Below are positions 1 to 5,152 of a DNA stretch of 5,152 nucleotides, one piece after another. A program made the position numbers and the translations under genes. Under the pieces are notes generated by a model. That model was not told the origin of the DNA, did not search any database, and saw only the letters and a list, made by a program, of their open reading frames with translations. Positions within the stretch are counted from its first letter, which is position 1; every line of letters starts with the position of its first letter. The stretch spans positions 1 to 5,152 of the forward strand of contig CAMFPZ010000081.1 in the NCBI GenBank assembly GCA_945979635.1, given 5' to 3'. This stretch comes from an uncultured Eubacterium sp. (lineage in GTDB: Bacteria; Bacillota; Clostridia; Oscillospirales; Acutalibacteraceae).

Positions 1-23
1 AAATAAGTGATGAGGAAAACGAT

Positions 24-677
24 ATGAAGCAATGCAACATATTTCCTTTTTGGGAAAAGCTGACAGATGAAGAAAAACAACAAATATCAAACGAATGTTA
101 CACAGAGGTATATGAAAAAGGTACGATAATGCACAAGGCGGATGACACCTGCGTGGGCTTAATGGCGGTTGTTTCCGGTCAGCTTCGGGTGTATATTCTA
201 TCCGACGAGGGACGGGAGGTTACTCTGTTTAGAGTTAACACAGGCGAGGTGTGCGTTTTATCTGCTTCCTGTCTTATGGACACAATAGATTTTGATGTTC
301 TTATTGAGGCAAACGAAAAAACCAAGGTTATTGTTTTGCCGTCAATATGTCTAAACAAAATTATTAAAAATAATGTATATGCAGAGCTTTATCTGCACAA
401 AGCGGCAACCGAAAAATTTTCCGATGTTATGTGGACAATGCAACAAATACTGTTTAAGAAAATTGACCAAAGAATTGCAGGGTTGATTCTTGACGAGGCA
501 AACAGAAACAACACGGCAGAGTTAAAAATAACTCATGATGAGATTGCAAAATATATCGGCAGTGCAAGAGAGGTTGTTACAAAGGCACTCAAATATCTTG
601 CAGAATATGATGTTATAGAATTACAACGGGGAAAAATTATCGTTACGGATAAGGAAAAATTAAGAAAATTTATTTAA
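24..677 (+). CDS. Crp/Fnr-family transcriptional regulator, possible thiol sensor
   Basis: A 217-residue DNA-binding regulator of usual Crp/Fnr length. Residues ~20-110 form the cyclic-nucleotide-binding-like beta-roll (VSGQLRVY at 50-57, GEVCVLSASC at 74-83). Residues ~120-145 form the dimer helix. Residues ~147-210 form the winged helix, with a recognition helix at about 180-192 (SAREVVTKALKYL). R182, E183 and K187 line up with the DNA-contacting R-E-x3-R of CRP. The phosphate-binding Arg-Ser of CRP is absent after GE, so cAMP binding is unlikely. There is no N-terminal Cys cluster like that of Fnr. Six cysteines are present (4, 25, 43, 77, 83, 109). The C77/C83 pair sits where the ligand pocket would be, which hints at thiol or persulfide sensing (inference). 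The ATG at 24 is supported by GAGGA at 12-16. A palindrome starts at its stop codon, so it probably controls the downstream genes. The family is certain; the signal is not. Confidence 0.93.
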   Translation: MKQCNIFPFWEKLTDEEKQQISNECYTEVYEKGTIMHKADDTCVGLMAVVSGQLRVYILSDEGREVTLFRVNTGEVCVLSASCLMDTIDFDVLIEANEKTKVIVLPSICLNKIIKNNVYAELYLHKAATEKFSDVMWTMQQILFKKIDQRIAGLILDEANRNNTAELKITHDEIAKYIGSAREVVTKALKYLAEYDVIELQRGKIIVTDKEKLRKFI

Positions 678-693
678 TGTGACATTGTCACAT
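677..693. promoter_or_regulatory. Perfect palindromic operator, probable Crp/Fnr site
   Basis: ATGTGACATTGTCACAT has two perfect 7-bp arms around a 3-bp centre at 685. The half-site TGTGA/TCACA is that of CRP-type proteins, and the regulator just upstream has a CRP-like recognition helix. However, the spacing between the TGTGA and TCACA cores is 5 bp rather than the 6 bp of E. coli CRP. The site begins on the last base of the regulator's stop codon. Its centre lies about 36-41 bp before the likely transcription starts. Binding by the adjacent regulator is inferred. Confidence 0.72.
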
Positions 694-719
694 ACAAACG
701 CTCCTTTATATGATATTAT
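685..719 (+). promoter_or_regulatory. Probable sigma-70-type promoter of the thioredoxin-rhodanese operon
   Basis: TTGTCA at 685-690 matches five of six bases of the -35 consensus. TATGAT at 709-714 matches five of six bases of the -10 consensus, with an 18-bp spacer. A second overlapping -10, TATTAT, lies at 714-719. With the first -10, the palindrome covers the -35, which suits repression. With the second, the palindrome centre would be near -41, the class II activator position for Crp/Fnr proteins. The sequence cannot decide between them. This is the only non-coding gap in the window, so it is the likely start of the transcript for all downstream genes. Confidence 0.6.
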
Positions 720-765
720 CAGAGCAGAACAAAGGTTCAATAATACAAATAAAGGAGTAATCATT

Positions 766-1080
766 ATGAAAGAATTAGTTATAAACAAAGAAAACTTTGA
801 AAACGAGGTAGTAAATTCGGACAAGCCTGTATTGCTTGACTTTTGGGCTGAGTGGTGCGGTCCTTGCAGAATGTTATCACCTGTTGTATCGGAAATTGCA
901 GAAAAATATGACGGCAAAATCAAGGTTGGCAAGGTTAATGTTGATAACGAAATAGAGCTTGCGTCTGCATTTCAGATTTCAAGCATACCCGCATTATTTG
1001 TTGTTAAAGACGGTAGGGTTGTTAACTCAGCTGTTGGCTTTAGAAATATTGAACAAATTGAGGCGATGATAAATGAGTAA
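766..1080 (+). CDS. trxA: Thioredoxin
   Basis: A 104-residue cytosolic thioredoxin of normal length that reduces disulfides and, in many bacteria, protein or low-molecular-weight persulfides. The active site WCGPC has C31 and C34. The buried Asp is D25 (LLDFWAEW), and the cis-proline loop is S73-I-P75. The start is ATG 766 because AAAGGAG at 751-757 lies 8 bases upstream and the thioredoxin fold begins at once (MKELVINKENF). An upstream extension in the same frame would run through the promoter. It is the first gene after the palindromic promoter, and its end overlaps the next gene by 8 bases, suggesting translational coupling. No thioredoxin reductase is visible here, so electrons must come from elsewhere or from the flavoenzyme at 1834. 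It might serve as a dedicated reductant for the adjacent rhodaneses, which is inference. Confidence 0.95.
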   Translation: MKELVINKENFENEVVNSDKPVLLDFWAEWCGPCRMLSPVVSEIAEKYDGKIKVGKVNVDNEIELASAFQISSIPALFVVKDGRVVNSAVGFRNIEQIEAMINE

Positions 1081-1498
1081 GAAAATAATATTACTTGCAT
1101 TGGCAATAATTACAGTAGCAACTGTATTTGCAGGATGCACACAAAAAACAGACAAAGAACAAACGGAGGCAACACAGGTGAATATCGGAACGTATTATCA
1201 AATTCCACAGGACGAGGCAAAAAGAATTATGGACGAGGAAAGTGATTATATAATCGTTGACGCCCGTGAGCAAAGCGAATATGACGAAGGTCATATAAAG
1301 GGTGCAATCGTTATTCCATATACCGAAATTGAGCAAAAGGCAGAGGAAATGCTACCAGATAAAGAACAGCTTATTCTTGTATATTGCCGAAGCGGGAGAA
1401 GAAGCAAGATTGCCGCACAGTCCCTTGCGAATATGGGTTATACAAATGTTAAGGAATTCGGCGGAATAATTGATTGGCAATACGGAATTGAAAAGTAG
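1073..1498 (+). CDS. Rhodanese-domain lipoprotein (single-domain sulfurtransferase)
   Basis: A 141-residue protein. Residues 1-21 are a lipoprotein signal peptide: K3-K4, a hydrophobic run, then the lipobox F19-A20-G21-C22. A polar linker (about 23-40) leads to one rhodanese domain (~43-141) with VDAREQSEYDEGHI at 62-75 and the catalytic loop C105-R-S-G-R-R110. The domain should carry sulfane sulfur as a persulfide on C105, anchored on the outer face of the membrane. It could receive sulfur from thiosulfate, polysulfide or persulfides outside the cell; the donor is unknown. The ATG overlaps the thioredoxin stop (ATGAGTAA), with GAGG at 1060-1063 as ribosome site. The cytosolic rhodanese follows 11 bases later. 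Family and export are well supported; the physiological substrate is not. Confidence 0.92.
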   Translation: MSKKIILLALAIITVATVFAGCTQKTDKEQTEATQVNIGTYYQIPQDEAKRIMDEESDYIIVDAREQSEYDEGHIKGAIVIPYTEIEQKAEEMLPDKEQLILVYCRSGRRSKIAAQSLANMGYTNVKEFGGIIDWQYGIEK

Positions 1499-1509
1499 GA
1501 GAAAAAATA

Positions 1510-1830
1510 ATGGGATTTTTTGATTTTTTCAAAAGCATTGATATTAACGCAGGGCTTGAGCAATACAGAAATACTGACGGTGCCGTACTCGTTGATGTAA
1601 GAACCGAGGAGGAATATGCCGAAGGACATATTCCAAGCAGTATTAACATACCATTGTCAAATTTGAACAGTATCAGCTATAAGATAGAGGATAAAGACAC
1701 ACCATTATTTGTTCATTGCTTAAGCGGAGGAAGAAGTGCTCAGGCGGTATCAATCCTGAAAAGAAACGGATATAGTGATGTTACGGATATTGGTGGAATA
1801 AACGGCTATCGCGGAAAAATTGAGAGGTAA
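1510..1830 (+). CDS. Small cytosolic rhodanese-like sulfurtransferase
   Basis: A 106-residue single rhodanese domain without a signal peptide or membrane segment. Recognisable elements are LVDVRTEEEYAEGHIP at 27-42, INIPL at 45-49 and the active-site loop C70-L-S-G-G-R75 with C70 as the predicted persulfide carrier. The end (DIGGINGYRGKIE) is the usual rhodanese C-terminal helix. A short Phe-rich start (MGFFDFFKSID) precedes the fold and could be an amphipathic helix. AGGAG at 1497-1501, overlapping the preceding stop, lies 8 bases before the ATG. The next gene begins 3 bases after this stop. It probably relays sulfane sulfur between partners in the cytosol, perhaps to the thioredoxin or the flavoenzyme of the same operon (inference). 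Its loop differs from those of the other two rhodaneses here, so partner or substrate may differ. Confidence 0.92.
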   Translation: MGFFDFFKSIDINAGLEQYRNTDGAVLVDVRTEEEYAEGHIPSSINIPLSNLNSISYKIEDKDTPLFVHCLSGGRSAQAVSILKRNGYSDVTDIGGINGYRGKIER

Positions 1831-1833
1831 TAT

Positions 1834-3525
1834 ATGAGGGTTATAATTATCGGCGGTGTTGCAGGCGGAGCAACTGCCGCGGCAAGAATTAGAAGACTTG
1901 ACGAAAAAGCAGAGATAATCATTTTTGAAAAAAGCGGATATATTTCGTATGCAAATTGCGGACTGCCTTATTATATCGGCGGTGTAATTGAGGATAAAGA
2001 GGAGCTGACTCTGCAGACTCCCGAAAGCTTTTGGGAAAGATTTAATATTGATGTTCGTGTTCAAAACGAGGCTTTGGAAATCAATCCCGAAAATAAAACC
2101 GTTACTGTTAAAAATCTCAAAACCGGCGAGGTTTACACAGAAAGCTATGATAAGCTGTTGATCTCAACAGGAGCTAAACCAACAAGACCGCAAATGCAGG
2201 GCATTGATTTAGATAATGTATTCACTCTTCGCACCGTTGAGGATACATACAATATTAAAGACTTTGTTGATGAATGCAAACCGAAATCGGCTGTTGTAGT
2301 CGGTGGCGGATTTATAGGATTAGAGGTTGCCGAAAATCTTAACGAAATGGGCGTTGATGTTACAATTCTTCAAAGACCCGACCATCTTCTCAACACTCTT
2401 GACTACGATATGGCAACGCTTGTTCATTCGAGGTTTAGGAAAAACGGTGTTAAGCTGAAATTCGGCGTATCGGTTCAGGGCTTTGAAAAGGCTGAAAGAG
2501 GTGTTGATGTTTTAATAAAGGGCGAGGAACCGATAAATGCCGATATGGTGCTTCTTGCTATCGGTGTAACTCCCGACAGCACACTCGCAAAAAATGCAGG
2601 CTTGGATCTTGGAATTAAGGACAGCATTGTTGTAAATGACCGAATGGAAACATCTGCAAGGAATATTTACGCTGTGGGCGATGCCGTTCAGGTGAAGCAC
2701 AGTATTACAGGTGATAACGCAGTGATTTCCTTGGCAGGTCCTGCAAACAAGCAGGGCAGAATTGCGGCTGATAATATTTGCGGTGGAGACAGCCGTTATA
2801 AAGGCTCAATGGGTAGCTCGGTAATAAAGATTTTTGATATGACAGTTGCAAGTACAGGCTTAACGGAAAAGCTTGCAAAGGCATCCGAAATTGATTACGA
2901 CAAAATCGTTCTCTCTCCTATGTCGCACGCAGGATATTATCCGGGCGGTAAAGTTATGACAATGAAGGTTGTGTTTGAAAAATCAACTCAAAGAATCATC
3001 GGTGCTCAAATTGTCGGCTTTGACGGAGTTGACAAACGCATAGATGTTCTTGCTACTGCCATGAATTTCGGTGCAACCGCAAGCGACTTAAAGGATTTGG
3101 ACCTTGCTTATGCTCCACCCTATTCCTCGGCAAAGGACCCTGTAAATATGGCTGGCTTCGTAATTGAAAACATTGGGGCAGGAAAAATGAAGCAATTTCA
3201 TTGGGACGATATATCAAGGCTTCAAAATGAAAACGGCATAACGCTTCTTGATACCCGAACACCCTTTGAATATTCAAGAGGACATATTGACGGATTTATA
3301 AATATTCCTGTTGATGAACTGAGAAGTCGAATGGATGAGATAGACAAATCAAAACCGCTTTATGTTATGTGCCAGAGTGGGCTTCGCAGTTACATATCCT
3401 GCCGAATACTTGCTCAAAACGGATTTGATTGCTATAACTTTTCAGGTGGCTACCGTTTCTATGAAAGCGTAATAAAGGAAAAATCAATCAGTGAAAAATC
3501 ATACCCCTGCGGTATGGATAAATAA
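1834..3525 (+). CDS. cdr: CoA-disulfide / CoA-persulfide reductase with C-terminal rhodanese domain (CoADR-RHD)
   Basis: A 563-residue FAD- and NAD(P)H-dependent flavoenzyme of the single-cysteine disulfide reductase family, fused to a rhodanese. The N-terminal FAD motif is [15 protein letters not shown] at 7-21. The redox cysteine C42 sits in [15 protein letters not shown]. The NAD(P)H motif is V156-GGGFIGLE. The second FAD motif is NIYAVGDAV at 277-285. A dimerisation domain contains [13 protein letters not shown] at 426-438, with tyrosines typical of CoA-reductase members. A rhodanese domain follows at ~453-550 with the loop C513-Q-S-G-L-R518. Known fused homologues reduce CoA disulfide, CoA persulfide or polysulfide using NAD(P)H. 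In that scheme the rhodanese Cys receives sulfane sulfur and the flavin side releases it as sulfide. Close relatives include NADH oxidases and peroxidases, but the rhodanese fusion favours persulfide reduction. A tail cysteine (C559) lies beyond the fold. GAGAGG at 1822-1827 precedes the start. Confidence 0.93.
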   Translation: MRVIIIGGVAGGATAAARIRRLDEKAEIIIFEKSGYISYANCGLPYYIGGVIEDKEELTLQTPESFWERFNIDVRVQNEALEINPENKTVTVKNLKTGEVYTESYDKLLISTGAKPTRPQMQGIDLDNVFTLRTVEDTYNIKDFVDECKPKSAVVVGGGFIGLEVAENLNEMGVDVTILQRPDHLLNTLDYDMATLVHSRFRKNGVKLKFGVSVQGFEKAERGVDVLIKGEEPINADMVLLAIGVTPDSTLAKNAGLDLGIKDSIVVNDRMETSARNIYAVGDAVQVKHSITGDNAVISLAGPANKQGRIAADNICGGDSRYKGSMGSSVIKIFDMTVASTGLTEKLAKASEIDYDKIVLSPMSHAGYYPGGKVMTMKVVFEKSTQRIIGAQIVGFDGVDKRIDVLATAMNFGATASDLKDLDLAYAPPYSSAKDPVNMAGFVIENIGAGKMKQFHWDDISRLQNENGITLLDTRTPFEYSRGHIDGFINIPVDELRSRMDEIDKSKPLYVMCQSGLRSYISCRILAQNGFDCYNFSGGYRFYESVIKEKSISEKSYPCGMDK

Positions 3526-3538
3526 AGGAGGGATTTAT

Positions 3539-4159
3539 ATGAAATATGTTTGTCAAATCTGTGGATATGTTTATGATGATGACAAGCAAAAGGTTCCGTT
3601 TGAACAGTTGCCCGACGATTGGAAGTGTCCGCTTTGCGGAGCGTCAAAATCGGATTTTAAGGCAGAAGAGCCTGTCGTTTCGGTAGCTCCGATTGTTGAA
3701 AAATCCGAAGTAGCCGATTTGAAAAAGCTCTCGGCAGGTCAGTTGGCGGCAGTATGTTCGAATCTTGCCCGTGGTTGTGAAAAGCAATACAAGCAACAGG
3801 AAGCCGATTTGTTCAATGAGCTTGCAGATTATTTCACAGCTGTAACACCTGCAATTGACGATGCCACAGTGCAGGAGGTTGCAAGACTTTTGCAGGAGGA
3901 TATTAACAATTATCCAACTGTCAGAACAACTGCCGACAGCAATAATGACAGAGGTGCGGCAAGAATTTGCGTTTGGGGTGAAAAGGTAACAAGAATGTTA
4001 TCATCCCTTGTAAACAGATATCTAAACGAAGGTGAAGCAATGCTTAACGACACTGATATTTGGGTATGCACAGTATGTGGATTTGTATACATAGGAGAGG
4101 CTCCGCCGGAGCTATGCCCTGTATGTAAGGTTCCGCCGTTCAAATTTGAAAAGATATAA
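3539..4159 (+). CDS. Double-rubredoxin protein with a helical, histidine-free linker domain
   Basis: A 206-residue iron protein with three parts. Residues 1-40 are a rubredoxin with ligands C5-x2-C8 and C30-x2-C33; only 21 residues separate the pairs, so the usual loop is shortened. Residues ~60-170 are mostly helical ([30 protein letters not shown]). Residues 174-206 are a second, rubrerythrin-type rubredoxin with C177-x2-C180 and C193-x2-C196, 12 residues apart. The middle is placed like the four-helix part of rubrerythrin, but the protein contains no histidine and no ExxH motif, so a normal diiron site is not expected. It carries extra cysteines C73, C80 and C144. It probably passes electrons to rubrerythrin or another peroxide or oxygen reductase. 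The ATG at 3539 was chosen because AGGAGGG (3526-3532) lies 6 bases before it and the fold starts there; an upstream in-frame ATG at 3491 lies inside the preceding gene. Confidence 0.88.
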   Translation: MKYVCQICGYVYDDDKQKVPFEQLPDDWKCPLCGASKSDFKAEEPVVSVAPIVEKSEVADLKKLSAGQLAAVCSNLARGCEKQYKQQEADLFNELADYFTAVTPAIDDATVQEVARLLQEDINNYPTVRTTADSNNDRGAARICVWGEKVTRMLSSLVNRYLNEGEAMLNDTDIWVCTVCGFVYIGEAPPELCPVCKVPPFKFEKI

Positions 4160-4172
4160 GGAGGTTTAGGCT

Positions 4173-5152
4173 ATGAAAAAAGTTGCAGTTAGAAATCTTC
4201 GACTTTGCACCAAGGATTGTCTTTGCCTTTATGTTTGCCCCTATGGTGCAACTGATACCGAAAACAGTATTATTGATACTACAAAATGTGACGGATGCGG
4301 TCTTTGTGCCGATGCCTGCCCAAGCGGAGCAATCAGCTTAGTCCCTCTTGAACTACCGCCTCAACAGGCAAAATCAAGCTCGGTTGTATCGGTCCTCAAT
4401 GATCTTGCACAAAGCAAATCAAATGGTGAAGTTATGGCAAGGCAAATTGCCGAAGAAACCGACAAATCAGGTCTTGCTAGACTAATGAAAGCAATATCAA
4501 AATCGGAGAGAATTGTTGCAGAGGATATTGTTCGAGAGGCAGGCTATATGCTTCCTCAAAGCGACAACGCTCATAAAATGTTAGAGGAACTTATTGAAAA
4601 TCCTCCAACAAAGGATTTTCCGATTGAGTCGGCAAAAAAATTATTAAGATTAATTCCAAACAACGAAAAAACAAATGATAAGGAGAATAAAACTATGTCA
4701 AACAAATACGCAGGAACTCAAACAGAAAAGAACTTACAGGAAGCATTTGCAGGCGAGAGCCAAGCAAGAAATAAGTATACATATTTCGCTTCCGTTGCAA
4801 AGAAAGAGGGCTATGAGCAAATGGCTGCTCTCTTCCTCAAAACAGCAGATAACGAAAAGGAACATGCAAAGATGTGGTTCAAGGAGTTAGCAGAGCTTGG
4901 CGACACACCTGCAAACCTCAAGGCTGCTGCAGACGGTGAAAACTACGAGTGGACAGATATGTACGAGGGCTTCGCTGTGACAGCTGAAGAGGAAGGCTTC
5001 CCTGAGCTTGCAGCTAAGTTTAGAGCAGTTGCCGCTATTGAGAAACACCACGAGGAAAGATACAGAGCATTGCTTAACAATATCGAAACTGCTCAGGTGT
5101 TCGAAAAGAGCGAGGTTAAGGTTTGGGAGTGCAGAAACTGCGGTCATATCGT
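4173..5152 (+). CDS. 2[4Fe-4S] ferredoxin-like protein, open in frame into rubrerythrin (fusion or merged genes), partial at 3' end
   Basis: Residues 1-60 hold two cysteine groups: an unusual C12-x3-C16-x-C18-x3-C22-P, then a standard C39-x2-C42-x2-C45-x3-C49-P. This predicts two [4Fe-4S] clusters for electron transfer. Residues ~65-165 form a helical region of unknown function ([14 protein letters not shown] at 117-130, [13 protein letters not shown] at 153-165). After a polar stretch (KTNDKENKT), residue 175 is the rubrerythrin start Met at 4695. No stop occurs in this frame between 4173 and the window end. Thus the sequence as given encodes a ferredoxin-rubrerythrin polypeptide. AAGGAGG at 4158-4164, overlapping the preceding stop, lies 8 bases before the ATG. 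The ferredoxin part is firm. Whether it ends near 4690 as a separate protein or continues as a fusion is uncertain, because rubrerythrin has its own ribosome site and an out-of-frame TGATAA sits just before it. Confidence 0.8.
   Translation, partial: MKKVAVRNLRLCTKDCLCLYVCPYGATDTENSIIDTTKCDGCGLCADACPSGAISLVPLELPPQQAKSSSVVSVLNDLAQSKSNGEVMARQIAEETDKSGLARLMKAISKSERIVAEDIVREAGYMLPQSDNAHKMLEELIENPPTKDFPIESAKKLLRLIPNNEKTNDKENKTMSNKYAGTQTEKNLQEAFAGESQARNKYTYFASVAKKEGYEQMAALFLKTADNEKEHAKMWFKELAELGDTPANLKAAADGENYEWTDMYEGFAVTAEEEGFPELAAKFRAVAAIEKHHEERYRALLNNIETAQVFEKSEVKVWECRNCGHI
4634..4671 (+). other. A-homopolymers (A7 and A6) deciding whether ferredoxin terminates
   Basis: A7 lies at 4634-4640, split as GCA AAA AAA, which is the in-frame form of an A_AAA_AAA slippery heptamer. 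A6 lies at 4666-4671. One extra A in either run, or a -1 ribosomal slip on A7, would shift reading to a TGA at 4676 followed directly by TAA. An extra A in the A6 run would give the neat end LIPNNEKNK and stop just upstream of rubrerythrin. Whether the reference or the cell really has the length shown cannot be told from this sequence. Confidence 0.5.
4676..4685 (+). promoter_or_regulatory. Ribosome binding site of rubrerythrin, overlapping an out-of-frame TGATAA
   Basis: AAGGAG at 4680-4685 lies 9 bases before ATG 4695, as strong as the sites of the neighbouring genes. The preceding TGATAA (4676-4681) overlaps it, the same stop-over-ribosome-site arrangement seen at 4157-4164. It is in the -1 frame relative to the ferredoxin reading frame, so it does not stop that frame as written. 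This site supports independent translation of rubrerythrin from 4695. Confidence 0.8.
4695..5152 (+). CDS. rbr: Rubrerythrin (peroxide reductase), partial, cut by the window end
   Basis: The first 152 residues of rubrerythrin, which reduces hydrogen peroxide to water in anaerobes using electrons from rubredoxin-type donors. The four-helix diiron domain is complete. Likely iron ligands are E21 ([12 protein letters not shown]), E54-x2-H57 (DNEKEHAK), E82 and E85 (GENYEW) and E116-x2-H119 ([10 protein letters not shown]). The C-terminal rubredoxin domain has begun with C146-x2-C149-G; its second Cys pair, roughly 30-40 residues more, lies beyond the window. ATG 4695 fits because the classic rubrerythrin start ([19 protein letters not shown]) begins there and AAGGAG lies 9 bases before. 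The same frame is open upstream into the ferredoxin-like protein, so a longer fused form is possible. It follows a rubredoxin-domain protein and a ferredoxin, both plausible electron donors. Confidence 0.95.
   Translation, partial: MSNKYAGTQTEKNLQEAFAGESQARNKYTYFASVAKKEGYEQMAALFLKTADNEKEHAKMWFKELAELGDTPANLKAAADGENYEWTDMYEGFAVTAEEEGFPELAAKFRAVAAIEKHHEERYRALLNNIETAQVFEKSEVKVWECRNCGHI

Noticed and set aside
24..677. Oxygen-sensing Fnr with a [4Fe-4S] cluster
   Set aside because: The closely spaced N-terminal cysteines needed for the cluster are absent; only C4 and C25 occur early and are far apart.
677..693. Palindrome as a transcription terminator of the regulator gene
   Set aside because: The stem is only 7 bp with a 3-base loop, is not GC-rich, and no T-run follows it; a protein-binding site fits better.
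679..765. N-terminal extension of thioredoxin from an upstream in-frame GTG at 679
   Set aside because: It would translate the palindrome and promoter. The thioredoxin fold starts at 766 with a proper AAAGGAG 8 bases before it.
1834..3525. NADH oxidase or NADH peroxidase
   Set aside because: The single-Cys flavoenzyme core would allow it, but the C-terminal rhodanese domain with an intact C513 loop and the rhodanese neighbours favour a CoA-disulfide/persulfide reductase.
3491..3538. Earlier ATG start for the double-rubredoxin protein
   Set aside because: It lies inside the CoADR gene and adds 16 unrelated residues. The strong AGGAGGG site serves ATG 3539.
4675..4890. Short + strand open frame overlapping the start of rubrerythrin
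   Set aside because: It is out of frame with the well-conserved rubrerythrin sequence and its product (Lys/Arg/Gln-rich) resembles no protein; it is a shadow frame.
660..5147. Several minus-strand open frames of 62-104 codons
   Set aside because: All lie opposite strongly recognisable + strand genes, lack good ribosome sites and have no domain-like sequence.

Overview
The window comes from a low-GC anaerobic Firmicute, probably a gut-type clostridium. The evidence is A/T-rich codon use, strong AGGAGG-type ribosome sites, and anaerobe oxidative-stress proteins (rubredoxin, rubrerythrin, poly-cysteine ferredoxin). This is inferred from sequence style, not from a database match. All genes lie on the + strand and are tightly packed. 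The only real intergenic gap is 678-765.

Layout: (1) 24-677 encodes a Crp/Fnr-type regulator with a cysteine pair in its sensor domain and no Fnr iron-sulfur signature. (2) 678-765 holds a perfect 17-bp palindrome overlapping a good sigma-70-like promoter. (3) 766-3525 is a sulfur-transfer block: thioredoxin, a rhodanese lipoprotein, a small cytosolic rhodanese, and a CoA-disulfide/persulfide reductase carrying its own C-terminal rhodanese domain. (4) 3539-5152 is an iron-protein block: a protein with a rubredoxin domain at each end, a two-cluster ferredoxin-like protein, and rubrerythrin cut off by the window end.

Taken together, the genes look like one operon joining sulfane-sulfur/persulfide handling (three rhodanese domains, thioredoxin, CoADR-type flavoenzyme) to peroxide defence (rubredoxin, ferredoxin, rubrerythrin). 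The linked Crp/Fnr protein is the likely regulator, and the palindrome its likely operator. The individual families are known; the joint function and the regulatory link are inference.

The oddest feature is at 4173-5152. The ferredoxin-like reading frame has no stop codon and continues in frame into rubrerythrin. Rubrerythrin nevertheless has its own strong ribosome site, and an out-of-frame TGATAA sits directly in front of that site. This is either a genuine ferredoxin-rubrerythrin fusion with an internal start, or two genes joined by loss of one A in a homopolymer (mutation or sequence error). No RNA genes, CRISPR arrays, mobile elements or clear terminators were seen.
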